From Kappaphycus alvarezii (taxonomy: Eukaryota; Rhodophyta; Florideophyceae; Gigartinales; Solieriaceae): DNA of 64,000 nt. Shown here piece after piece: positions 41,376 through 51,882 of this stretch. Where the stretch lies: contig NADL03000774.1 in assembly GCA_002205965.3 (NCBI GenBank), positions 124,001-188,000 of the forward strand, read 5' to 3'. How positions within the stretch are numbered: the stretch's first letter is position 1; each line of letters starts with the position of its first letter. Made by a program: the position numbers and the translations under genes. A model generated the notes under the pieces. That model saw only the letters and a list, made by a program, of their open reading frames with translations, made no database searches and was not told where the DNA came from.

Positions 41376-42474
41376 AGCTTTACTTCAATGAGTATCGGTA
41401 CCGCGATAAAATTAAACGTAAATTTTGAAATTAGAGGTGTTCGGGTGGCCTATCTGTTCAAATGAGTTTAATTTCCTCGAACATGAACTGGATGCACCGC
41501 AAACTTTAACAAAGCTCAAGCAGTTTTGCAAATGCTGACTTCCGGGAGCACTAGTATGTAGCTCGGACTTAATCGCCATTGGAGTATGAACAGATACCAG
41601 CAGAGTAGCAAGTTTTAGGGAGGCATACCTCTGGATTGGAAAGCAAAGCCACAGCCGGACTCGGAAACTAAGCTAGGAATGGTGTGAACAGGGATACTCA
41701 ACTTGCGAGCGGGATAATATTTCACTTGCAATTTATCTTGCAATGCAGCAAAGCAAGGGAGGAAAAAACAACACAGAAAAGTAGGAACGAGGTAAAAGCA
41801 AATATTGTATGTATGATACCTGTCCAAGTGTCTCTTGCATGGCTTTGTGGTACTGGCGTCAGAGCCCTACTTTGCTGGGGTTGCTACCACATTTATAGAA
41901 CTGTGGCATTTATTGCGGACAATCGAGTACAACAATTATTTTATTGTACCGTATCTTGGATAGATGTGCACCCTTTACCGGGCCCACGCGGAATGTTTGT
42001 TTCAGACTCACAATCACTGTGGTTATGATTATAGTGAGCTTTACAATGCTGTGTTTGGACTGTCGAGTTGAGAAAGAGCAGAAGTGTTTACCGTTGCCGT
42101 CGCCAGGCACACATTTTGTCTGAAAAGTCTACTATCTAGTAATCTGTAATAAAAGAGTTTGTTTGTTTGTTGTAGTTAGGGAGTGTCTCTTTGATAGAAA
42201 GCAGTCATTATCAATTGTGCTGTGTAAAGCTCGTATATAACTGTCCACGGCTCATACGGTAACATCTTTATTTCAAACTGTGTCTATACGATACACTGAC
42301 TGGTCCGCGCATTCGGCTAAGATCTAACCGGATGTTCCATGCCGGCCACGGTACCGCACTTTCGAAAGGGCTGTACAGGACATAACGTAGTAAAATGCAC
42401 AGTACATGCCATACTAACTATTCTCTAGAGGCATTCCAGGTCTACGCACTTTCCAGCGGCGCAGATACAGTACA

Positions 42475-42540
42475 ACCGACCATATCTTCCAAACATTAAA
42501 ACAACCCCAAAATTTTCCTTTTGGATATTTCTCAGAGTGA
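42475..42540 (-). repeat. Dispersed repeat, copy 6
   Basis: ACCGACCATATCTTCCAAAC then ATTAAAACAACCCCAAAATT: the inverted orientation, about 65 bp before copy 7 in the opposite orientation. Confidence 0.6.
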
Positions 42541-42589
42541 CATTTTTTCTGTTCGTTGACGGATTAAGAAGTTTAATGCATTCACTTTT

Positions 42590-42725
42590 AAATGGGGGGG
42601 AAGGGTAGGTTCTTTAATGTTTGAAAGATGCGAGTGACTGTGTCCCAGGATGCCGACGTGGACTACCCGGTTAAATCTTTGCTGGAGCAATTTAGTTGGA
42701 TCCTGCAGAGGACACCCGTTATACC
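42590..42725 (+). repeat. Dispersed repeat, copy 7, joined to a second repeat
   Basis: GGTTCTTTAATGTTTGAAAG is followed by GATGCCGACGTGGACTACCC and GGTTAAATC...TGCAGAGGACACC. The second half matches 22,790-22,860 (GACGTGGACCACCCGGTTAG ... TGCAGTGGACACC), so the two units can occur together or apart. Confidence 0.55.
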
Positions 42726-44464
42726 GTACTGATGCCATAAAGTTCTCAGGATAATATCATTATTATTAATATTATTCCGTCGGTTTTATTAAAGTGCAAA
42801 CAATCGAAATAATTACGGATCTGAAGTTGGTTCTTCCTTGCTTAATTCTGTAAGTCAAAAAAAACCGGGAGGGGGTAGAATCATTTAAAAAACCTGAACC
42901 GTGCAGGTCATGGGTTACATTAGACTAAGGACATCATAAAAAAGGACAAAAAAAATTGCAGTGTACTGTACAGCAATGCTCTCACAAGGGCTTAAGCGTT
43001 ACCAATATCTTTTAAGAATTTATGATCAACTTTTTTTTTTAGTTGTTCAATAAGGTCTTTAACACATGGACGATTGCTTAACTGATAGGTTGCAATGATT
43101 CTGCAAAACCGCAGAGTTGAGGTCACTAGGGCAGCCGAACAAGGATTCCGGAAACCGTCAACCCTTCATGTGCGATTGAGTCTTTGCGCGAAGGAATGTC
43201 TGCAGCGGCAGCAACCAGAGCGCGCGACTACCTTCGTCCGTCGGCTTCTGAGGCAAGAAATAGACTTTTTTTCAAGGCACGTTACAAGAGTTGTTTAAGC
43301 GGCGTTGTAACCCTTCGCGAGAGGCGTTACTGGGAGTGAGAATGCACGTGTATCGTCGCACTGAAAAGGAGGCTGCTACACGAGAAGTATTTTGAGGTGT
43401 TGAGGCAGTAGTTATACGTTCAGAGAAAGAAGTTTAATGCATTCAGTATCTACGTTTGATGATTTCCAAAACACGGAGAGAAAGATAATTACGTAGAGTA
43501 CCGTAAGGCAATTCCCTGAGGTACTTCGATGGTTCTACCTTAGCTGCTCAACTTGTGGTATAGTATCTAGAGACTGCTGTAGATCGGCATCAAACATGTG
43601 ACTAACCGCAGGGATGCGCTTGATTACTTGAAAAACGTGTAGAGCAACGTAAAATGCAAACATACCACCTGTCGGTACGACTTTCCTGTCCACGCTGGCT
43701 TCTCTTTCCCCTCCTTGGGCACATCTTTTTCAAAACACTTGTAGTCCTTGACTTCCATTGTCAAAGCCTCAATAGATTAAGAGTATTGCGATGAGGACTG
43801 TTCTGGGTTTTGCGAAACACGGTCTGGCAGCAATGATGGTCATCAGGAAAGGTTGTACCAACATGGACCTTCAAGGTCGATGTTCGTATGGCCTTGGGGC
43901 AGTTTAAGCCTGCGGAAGAACTGTTGTGGAAGTATTTGGGAAGCGAGGAATCTCCTTGTGGACGCACTAAAACATAGAGTGCAGACCTGATTGGAGGATC
44001 CGAATTTGCCTGGACTAGCCTGTTAGGCGCAGATTTTTTTTTGTCGCCGTCATCTACAGGCCTATAGTTTACTGTACTACCTCTCCTTGTCCAAATTTGC
44101 TTATAGTTCCGGTCCTTCCTCGTCCTCCCTGAACCTCGCTTATCATTACCGCGGTCCTCCCCAAATTTACTTCCATTTTATCTAGATATTTTTATACTGT
44201 ATCTACCCTCTGAATCGATCCCGAATCAAGTTCTTTTTCCCTTTTTCCTTACCTCCTCCTCCAAATTCGTTTTTTTTTGAGAAAAAGGGCGCAAATGCAC
44301 TACTACAAAATCCCTTGCAGATTTATTTTACCTATTCCTAATCGATAGAACCTGCCCGGGAGCCTATTTAAACCTTTTTATTCCAAGTTTCAAACGTCCC
44401 TGATCATTTTACTCATCACTCCTCTTCCCCAACACACCAAAACACCCTCTATCCTCCGTCTACA
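42726..44464. other. Intergenic, no recognised gene
   Basis: Short frames only (for example 43095-43298 plus and 43967-43761 minus). A stretch at about 43,424-43,455 repeats the sequence at 436-476. Homopolymer A and T runs occur at 42,855, 42,950, 43,030 and 44,030. Confidence 0.4.
44365..44372 (+). promoter_or_regulatory. TATA-like box upstream of the acidic-tail gene
   Basis: TATTTAAA lies about 110 bp before the ATG at 44481, followed by a C/T-rich leader typical of a 5' UTR. Confidence 0.35.
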
Positions 44465-44480
44465 ATCATTTACAACCAAA

Positions 44481-45085
44481 ATGAGCAACCTTCGCCCCTC
44501 CGCCCCCATCACTAAAAACCGCCCCTCTCGCCCCTTAAACGGCCTTGCGCTCGCAGTATATGGCCCGACGGATGCAGACGACTACCTGAGACGGCAGACT
44601 AAGAAGAAGATAATAGAATTCGTCCGCAAGCTCTTCGTCGAGGATGAGGCCGAGGAGGTACCTGAGGGTCAGGAGTGGGACATCGAGGAGGGAGCTGGGG
44701 AGACCTTTGAGGAGTGGGTAGCCCCTGGATTGGTCTATGAGGTTAATAACGAGGAGGACGGAGGGGGGAGGAGGTGAGGATGAAGGAGGATGAGGATGAG
44801 GATGAAGAGGAGGTTGAGGATGAGGATGAAGATGAGGATGAGGATGAGGAGGAAGAGGAGGAAGAGGAGGATGACGAGGACGAGGACGAGTTGGATGAGG
44901 GAAATAGGGGCATGGAAAGTGTTGTACTGGTGGGGCCTGGACTGGAGAGTATGGATCAAGTGGTGCCGACGCTGGAACCGGATGGAGATATCTTTAGTAG
45001 TTTAGATATCTCCCAGGAGGGAATAGAGAGCTGTGAGCCATTCGCAGATATTTGTGGGACTGCTTGGACAGCATGGATATTTTAG
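44481..45085 (+). CDS. Unassigned protein with long acidic tail (one frameshift)
   Basis: The ATG at 44481 follows an ACAACCAAA context. The first 95 codons read MSNLRPSAPITKNRPSRPLN, GLALAVYGPTDADDYLRRQT, KKKIIEFVRKLFVEDEAEEV, then an acidic region. A frameshift in GGAGGGGGGAGGAGG (about 44,758-44,772) is needed to continue into the frame that encodes a run of Asp/Glu (about 44,783-44,900, from GAGGAT repeats) and then GMESVVLVGPGLESMDQVVP to the stop at 45,083-45,085. Basic N terminus plus acidic tail suggests a nuclear, histone- or chromatin-associated protein, but no family is recognised. Repeat slippage or a sequencing error explains the shift equally well. Confidence 0.5.
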
Positions 45086-45560
45086 AGGAGTTGTTTGGAT
45101 CTGATTTAGAGAATGGAAATAAGAGGACCTCATTGATTGTTAGTTTCTTAAGTATCTTTTGTTTAGAGTATATCATCCACACAAATTGTTTGTATGCATT
45201 TCCTGGTACCTTCTGTAGTTTTGTTCGGACTTTAGGGTTAGCCAAAAGTCTATATAAGCTGAGTAAAGTGCTTCCTCCTTGAGAGGTCAAGCAAGTTGGC
45301 AGACAGCTTCAAGCTCAGTCCCAAATAGTTAGGAAGTTGAGAGTCAACTTCAGACCAAGAAGCATTTATTTTACCTTAGTCACTAAGCATAGGTGGTAGA
45401 CCCTGCCCCTTCCATACTTGCTTGTAGCCCATTCAACTGTCGTCCCTATACACTCCTTTTCGTTCGTTCAACTATACCACGGTAGCACTTTTGTCGCTTG
45501 CAACACCTCCTTCTTGGGGTGGTTGATTCTGAATACCTCTTCTCCGACGATTTACCCCTA
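45086..45560. other. 3' flank of the acidic-tail gene
   Basis: A plus frame (45052-45282) partly overlaps the end of the preceding gene and could be its true C terminus after another shift (DILEELFGSDLENGNKRTSL). Otherwise nothing recognisable. Confidence 0.3.
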
Positions 45561-47039
45561 TCATAGCCCATAGAATCGCACTATCAGTACCTCGGAAGGT
45601 AACGACGGTATACTGTTCCTCCCCTCGTCAACACCAGATATCCTACAGTATATCACGAACTGACTAGCCTGGGCATTTCCCTTACCGAAATTCGGGAGAT
45701 GGCCCTCGCCACTGGCCTCCATGAAGGCCCAGTCGAGCAGCGCATCCCTGACTTCATATAATAATAATGATAATGTTACTATTTTATTCTGTTGTACGAG
45801 AGCAGGGCTAGGACTCTCAGGCATCAGGGGGTGTGAGAGACAGGGCCCCTTGGGAGACGGCGTTGGCCGTGAGCTGTAATACTAACGAAGAGAGGGTCGT
45901 CACAAGCTGGTGATGTTCGTTGGCGGCGATTGTGCCGCGTCGGGTGGCGAAGGAGGCGATTCTCCCAAGCGCTTCTCTTGCTGGCTTGCCAATTCCCCCG
46001 TGGGTATCGAAGCCGAGAGGGAAGAAAGTGGCACGTATTGGGGCACATAGGTCGGCATAGCGTGCGGTCTTCTGGGCCTCGATGGGATGTAGCACCCGCG
46101 GACGTCTTGCGTGCAGTCGGGAGGGCCCTCGTCATGTACGGGCCTGCGACGAACACGTCAATGGCGCAAGGTTGCGGAGAGAATTCGAGGTTGTCGATGA
46201 AGATATCCATTCTGCCCCGCTCGTGAGGTGCGAGGTGGGCTTCGCATGGGAACGTGTATTCCAGTTTGGGGTTCAACAATACGGATGGTGTCGCAGGAGA
46301 GAGTATAGTTTGTCACGTATCTGGTTGTGGCGTCGTAAAAAGCCCTCCATCGAGGGGCAGTGTGTCACGTGTCTCCCAAGGGGGTCCAGTAGAGGCGGAG
46401 ACTGCACTCGGGAGAGGGCACATCGCGGGCATTCGAGTTGGCCACTGAATACGGGGTTACCGAGGCGAAGGAGGACAACGTATGTCCAGATCTCCGGTGC
46501 GACTCGCGCCGAGTTCCGGGAGTCCGGAAGGGAGAGGAAGGGCGAGTTGGCAGATCGAGTTCGGCAGGTTCGATTCCTTGCAAGTCGTTGTGCGGCAGTT
46601 TCGTGCTGGGTTGGTGAGAAGAGGTAGTCTTGAAGGCGTTTATGTTGGATGGCTGCAGTGATGACGGATTTGGTGCAGAGGATGGGGCCGCTCGTTCGAA
46701 GGCGGGATAGAAGGGGTTCGAGTTGGAGATGTTCGGGCAGTGTGGAGAGAAGGGTTTTTGGGAGAGAAGTGTGCGTACAGAGATTGCGGTAGTGATGTGG
46801 TCGTGATAGCTGCTCGGGACTAGCTTCTTCATCAGGCTGTAGGTGTTGAGTAGGGAGCTGAGGTGTGAACCTCGAACCATTAGCGGAAACCGTGCTAACA
46901 CATGACCGAGGCTTCTAACGTCTGAAGTCAAGTGTATGCGCTTGTATGGGACCTTATGGAAGGCGACAGTTGTCAGTGGAACTGTTGTGAAAGTTAATCG
47001 GAGGGGAAAACGGCCGTTTTCGCACAATGGTGACAGCAA
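45561..47039 (-). pseudogene. LINE-like retroelement, C-terminal zinc-knuckle/endonuclease region (family B)
   Basis: Minus frames combine to KLPHNDLQGIE (about 46,590), ARVAPEIWTYVVLLRLGNPV (about 46,510-46,450), LECPRCALSRVQSPPLLDPL and GRHVTHCPSMEGFLRRHN (about 46,440-46,330), then PRPHAMPTYVPQYVPLSSLS and a helical C terminus (KRLGRIASFATRRGTIAANE, HHQLVTTLSSLVLQLTANAV, 45,990-45,850). CPRC...DPLGRHVTHC followed by RRHN is the zinc-binding block that precedes the endonuclease in several algal and protist non-LTR elements. The frame from 47039 to 46365 may be the preceding polyprotein. Many frameshifts; no RT catalytic motif seen. Confidence 0.5.
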
Positions 47040-47179
47040 AATGGGAATTTTCAGATGGAAACAGGTTTATATCTTTACATCTGGGTACCGTTGAGCCGGT
47101 GGAGGCTATACTGACACCAAACATTAGAGAAATATCTCCTCACTCAATATTGACCTGGAAGGAGACAATATGGAACCAT

Positions 47180-48650
47180 GCACATGTGGCGAAAATTTAA
47201 GAATTTTCGGTATTTTGGTCCTGATGTCACGGTTGGAATTCAGTAACAGAAGATCTCTATGAAGTCCAAAAATCGTCATCCGTATATATCGAAGCACAGA
47301 ATTTTGGACGTATTATACCCAGAGACCGGTTTGGAAGCCTTCACGGGTACATTTCTTCCAGTAATGCAGTGCCTGACAAAGGCTGAAATGGAAAGTCCAA
47401 TAAGGCGATGGGACCTCATCAACGGTTTTGTGGATGCGATTAATAACCATAGAAGACTAAATGTCAGACCGGCTGACCACATCTTCGAGGATGAAAGTAT
47501 GTCACGTTGATATGGAATAGGAGGAAGATGGATTGAGAAAGATATCCCTCACTATGTCGCGTTGGATAGGAAACCGGAAAATGGTTGCGAGCTGAGGACT
47601 GTTGCTTGCGGAAAGAGTGGAATAATGCTTCGTAAAAAAATTTGTAAGCCCGCAGAAGATGATATTAAAGATACAAGGCAGCTGTTACAAGGTACAAAGG
47701 AGCTATTGGACCTAGTTGAGCCTTGGTTTGGATCATATAGGGTTGTATGTCCTAATTCATTTTTTCATTTTTTGCAAGCAGCTGACGTTTTGCTTGATAG
47801 GGGCCTATGGTACATTGGAGTTGTCAAGACGGACGGCTACAAAAAGCTATATTATGAACATTATTTCTGAGCGTGAAGTTACGAACCGTGGAGAAAATTT
47901 GTCATTTGTTTCGAAGACATAAACTGGAAAAGACATTGCTGCAGTTATGTCGGTGGACCGTAACAGAAGATATATTGTCAGTACAGTTGGTACTGCGAGG
48001 AGATGTAATCCTATTTACAGGGAAAGATGGAGATCTGTAGGTGGCCACGCGAAACTCGTAAGTCAGGAGACAAATATTACTGAGATGTGCGAGATGAGTT
48101 ATGCAACATGCGCCATGATTGACCGTCACAACCAATGCATTCAGGATGATCTACAAATTGAGAAGAAATTTGAGGTTAAGGAGTGGTCAATCAGAGTGAA
48201 CAATACTTTGCTCGCTATTTGTTGTGTTGATGCCTGGAAACTTTACAAAGGATCTAGAGGAAGTAGTGATTAGATATCACCAAATGAATTCCACTGTATA
48301 TTACCTGATGGACTGATTCAGAACAGTTACGACGACATGCAACTGCAAGGCAAGGTTCATCTGATACCTCTTCAGGTGATAAGGTATTTCCTGAAGGGGC
48401 GGAATCTATCTTGTTTAAACCAAGAAAAAGAGGATTATTAAGGGAAAGGAATCAAATTTTGCCCCCCAATCAAGATGCAAAAATTGCATCCAATATAGGT
48501 CAAAGTACATTTGTACTGGAAGCGTTCGTTTATTCAAGAAAGAAGTATTGATCTGTCACCCCGAATCTGGCATAGACTGTATTCAAAAGCATTGGAGACA
48601 TGTGCATGAATTTGGAAGCTTTCATCAAGGAACAATTACGTTTTACTGCG
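47180..48650 (+). pseudogene. piggyBac-type transposase (PGBD/DDE_Tnp_1_7 family)
   Basis: The frame 47259-47870 is open except for one TGA at 47508-47510, in the place of the Trp of the family's ESxSRW motif. It gives INGFVDAINNHRRLNVRPAD, FEDESMSR, HYVALDRKPENGCELRTVAC, GKSGIMLRKKI, LLDLVEPWFGSYRVVCPNSF and LLDRGLWYIGVVKTDGYKKL. After a shift, 47947-48273 gives DRNRRYIVSTVGTARRCNPI, MIDRHNQCIQDDLQIEKKFE and EWSIRVNNTLLAICCVDAWK. A further frame (48473-48615) holds the C-terminal Cys-rich domain: RCKNCIQYRSKYICTGS, then EVLICHPESGIDCIQKHWRH. This is the complete piggyBac order. Lesions are few, so the element is young or the breaks are errors. Confidence 0.8.
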
Positions 48651-49484
48651 TGATGTCAATTGAAATAATATTTTGATAAAAATATAAAGAAAGTTCTTCC
48701 TTTAGCCCACTATGAATCCGATCCACGTCTTTAAACTTGCGAGATAAACCTAACACTATTGCGGAATACCCATTTATGAGATTTCACTGTATTCTTTCTC
48801 TTGTTCAAGTATGGGCACCAGGTGTCCTGAGGGTTAGGTTTCAACAAGGACTCGTCGAGCTCCATCTACAGATGGATGTTTTGTAGTTCAATTGAGCAAT
48901 TATAGAACTGCTTAATTGAACTCAGCCAGGAATTGAACTGAAATTGAACTTTCAGCCCGTGCAGTGCAGTGGTTCTAGGACTTCTTTCGGGAGTCCCAGA
49001 ACCACGGATAGGTCCCTTATGTCGAAGAATAGTTGTTTTATGTTAGAACTCCGAGGCGGGAGCGATTTGTTGATGACTTTATTGACCTTGTTCAGAGCAA
49101 AGAATTTCTGCTACTGTACGCTGGCCCGATACGAATTAAAAAATTATTACTTTTTCATGATTTAGAAGTAATATTTATTGAAAATTTTAGTTTTTCCGTT
49201 GGCAAAAATTTGTACTCAATTGAGTACATAGATTTATTCAATTGAGTACATTTCATGATCGAGTAGATACTAGGGTAGGTTAGTGGCAAATTTACAGTAC
49301 GTGATAAATTTCTTTATCACATCTTGGATTTTGACGTGCCAATTCAAAGTGTGTTTGGATCAGTCCATTAGTTCGTATATAAAGTATATCCATATGTATT
49401 TCACACCCCTTGGTATCGCTTCACAGCATCTCCACCCATGGAGTCCAGATGACAGTTTGAAACTTTTTCTCACCCCAAACGACT
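48651..49484. other. AT-rich flank with short palindromes
   Basis: It contains inverted arms GTTCAATTGAGCA (48886-48898) and TGCTTAATTGAAC (48909-48921), and the perfect 18-bp palindrome TGTACTCAATTGAGTACA at 49211-49228 with a partial repeat (TTCAATTGAGTACA) at 49,237-49,250. No gene recognised. Confidence 0.45.
49211..49228. repeat. Perfect 18-bp palindrome
   Basis: TGTACTCAATTGAGTACA, followed within 10 bases by a second half copy. It is related in core (CAATTGA) to the inverted arms at 48,886-48,921. Confidence 0.6.
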
Positions 49485-49860
49485 GCGTAGTTGACCATTG
49501 ACTACTGTACGACTGGAAGTGGAATCAGCCAGTCGACTGCAAGTCATATAAAGACTGCCTTGAAAAATATACCATAGAATGCCCAGTTGACTGTCAATTG
49601 GTTACTGACTTATTCCAGTCGACTGGTGACTATAAATCGACTGCATTACAGGTAGGACCAGTTGACTGATGAATGGAAATCAACTGGGTTTCTGAGAGGT
49701 CCAGTTTTTGAAAATTGGCTGCCATAATGAGAAGTCAAGTCGACTGAAGACTGGATAACGACTGGGTTCCTGGTGGGGGCGGTTGAGTGAGCAGTCGACT
49801 GGACAAACGACTGGATGATAAAGTTAATCTGTTACCCCAGGTTGAAACTTACAGTTTAAT
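49485..49860. repeat. CAGTCGACTG-type short-repeat array, left
   Basis: Exact CAGTCGACTG palindromes lie at 49530-49539, 49616-49625 and 49792-49801. Variants such as CAGTTGACTG (49583 and 49657), AAGTCGACTG and many isolated CGACTGG/GACTGG units lie between. The spacing is irregular, so this is a motif cluster, not a tandem repeat. Confidence 0.75.
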
Positions 49861-50029
49861 ATAGAAAATGCATAGTACTGATGTTGACATAGGGTCAGCA
49901 TTGTTAATGTCGGGAAAATATGGGGTCATTTACTGCCTGGAAGTAAAAGTAAAGATATGGTCGGATGTCTCCCGGAGTATCGTAGAGGGTACCCAAACTA
50001 ACTTAGTATTTGCCCTAAAACGCAGGCTC

Positions 50030-50690
50030 CAGGCCGACCAACAACATGCCGTCGGTAATGCTTCAGGTCCAGGAGACCCCAGGAATACCTGGGATTTACC
50101 CCCAGGATCTGGCCCCAGGATTCACCAGGATTCCTGGTTTCCGCTGGACAATTCCTGGCTCAGGAATCCTGGATTGACGTTCTAGACCACATCCAAGGAT
50201 CTCATCCCCAGTAATCATGGACCACAGCCCCAGGATTCCTGGGATGACACCTCAGGACCTGAGCCGGCCTGGTCAGGGAAAAACAACTCCTGAGAATGTC
50301 ATGGGCTGTGATATCTAGGCGGAAATTCCATTATCCCAGGAATCCCCAGGGATTTCCAAATCCTGGAACCATACCCAGGACCCGCAAGGATTCCTGGAAA
50401 ATCCTGGGTCTGTCAAAGTCCTAAACATGGCAAAAATCATTGCTCACGGCCAGGTTCCCCCAGGATATTCCCAGGATTTCAAAACGTTCCTGGTGTACCA
50501 GCCAGGATAACCCAAGAGTCCTGGGCTTGACCCCAGGAATCATGAGACACGTATATATATCCTGGACCGGGAGTGACCCGCTCCTTTTTCATGTCATGTC
50601 CTTTCCTGGAGCTCCCCCCAGGATACGCCCAGGATTCCTGGGATTGACCCCAGGACCACTAGATAATTGCTTGCATCATGATTTTTAATT
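50030..50690. repeat. CCAGGATTCCTGG-type short-repeat array, left
   Basis: Dozens of CCAGGA or TCCTGG units. Full CCAGGATTCCTGG palindromes lie at 50125-50137, 50230-50242 and 50629-50641. Most of the DNA between 50,060 and 50,670 is made of these units with short spacers. Short plus frames through it are by-products. Confidence 0.8.
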
Positions 50691-51047
50691 ATAAAATAAC
50701 CGCCGTTCAACAGCTTTGGTCACTTGACCGAGGCCAAGGCACAGTCAGGTTGACTGTAGCTCGGCCCTGTTCAAGTGAACGAAGCCGTAAAAGGAGGTCA
50801 CATGACCGAGGTCAAGTTATAGTCGCCGTAGTCGGCGACTATATACCCTAACGCGCGCATGTATCTATACATTCGTCGCAATTCGCTCGGCCGCGACAAA
50901 TGGAATTCACTGCAAAGGAAACTGCAAACATGAATGAGCATAAGGTGTCAGAGAAGGAATACAAAACCAGAAAAAAAGAGATGATAACATGTACCAGTAT
51001 ACCACCAGGCACGTAATGCACAACATACCATTTTTCTTATGTTACAT

Positions 51048-51112
51048 GCGATCTTCGGTTCCGCTCTTGTACTACATAAGTTGTGTAATAGTTATGGTGA
51101 ACCGAAGATCGC
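51048..51112. repeat. Perfect 14-bp inverted repeat
   Basis: GCGATCTTCGGTTC (51048-51061) and GAACCGAAGATCGC (51099-51112), spacer 37 bases, with further partial pairing in the spacer (ACATAAGTTGTGT). Confidence 0.6.
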
Positions 51113-51344
51113 TGCGCTGTGACAGGTAATGCGAAAGGAAACAAACGAAAAGTGTGCCCGATAGATACCTCGCACCCATCACAGAACGTTCTGTACAATC
51201 GTTAGCTAGTATTAGCACACATATGCTGGGGGTATGCTGGGCAGTAATAACAAATGTACAGGTGGAAGCAGCTGCAAACATACCGATATATAATTTGATC
51301 AATTGGGAGTACTACTCCAAAATATCTTTTGGCGGGTTGCGACC

Positions 51345-51565
51345 AAAGAGAAAGGATAGGGACTCCATTCGGTTGGGTGCGATCATCGCACGACATGATG
51401 TGGTGGTACGTGGGGTGTGATAATCGCACGACATGATGTGGTGATGCGTGGGGGGGTTGTGATCCAGAAGGAAGGGATGGGGACTTCAGTTTGTTGGGGT
51501 GCGATCATCGCACACATGATGTGGTGGTGCGTGGAGGAGTTGCGATCCAAGAGGAGTGGGAGCTC
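51345..51565 (+). repeat. Tandem repeat with GCGATCATCGCA core
   Basis: Three units of GTGCGATCATCGCACGACAT followed by GATGTGGTGGTGCGTGG-like sequence lie at about 51,378, 51,417 and 51,499. The longer surrounding unit (TTGCGACCAAAGAG... / TTGTGATCCAGAAG... / TTGCGATCCAAGAG...) is also repeated. GCGATCATCGC within each unit is itself palindromic. Confidence 0.7.
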
Positions 51566-51882
51566 ATGGATTGAAAGTTCGAAAAACGCCACAAGTCAAA
51601 TGCCCGCCTTCGGAATTTCCACTGTCAGACAGTTGATTAATTAATTAGAAAATAAATAAAAATGAGATTTCATTTAATTCTAATGGATTCTATTACTGAG
51701 GATGTCTCATACAAACAATCAGAAAATAAAGTTGACTGTCGTATCGAAGTACTCGGTAACTTAACCAAAGATCATCCCTGCCTGTGATGAGATAAATGTA
51801 AAAATTAAGCAAGAATGAGGTGTCAAAGTACTTGGTGATGTGACCGGGAGGGAAAACGCGCTGAAAATGCAGTCCAATACGA

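Larger units (their letters stand above)
40183..42470. other. Intergenic, repeat-bearing stretch
   Basis: AT-rich, with scattered copies of the TATGGTCGG repeat (annotated separately). A plus frame at 41684-42028 (114 codons) is open but unrecognised and low in confidence. TACTGTATCTGTACTG occurs at about 40,484-40,500. Confidence 0.4.

Noticed and set aside
44735-44959. Leucine/isoleucine-rich minus-strand ORF resembling a membrane protein
   Set aside because: It is the reverse of the GAGGAT repeat encoding the acidic tail of the plus-strand gene.
46535-46610. GGTTCGATTCC resembling a tRNA T-loop
   Set aside because: No matching acceptor stem, D-arm or anticodon arm can be folded around it, and it lies inside the LINE-like remnant.
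50030-50690. CRISPR-like or satellite array
   Set aside because: The units are short palindromes with irregular spacing and no constant repeat/spacer lengths; the genome is eukaryotic.
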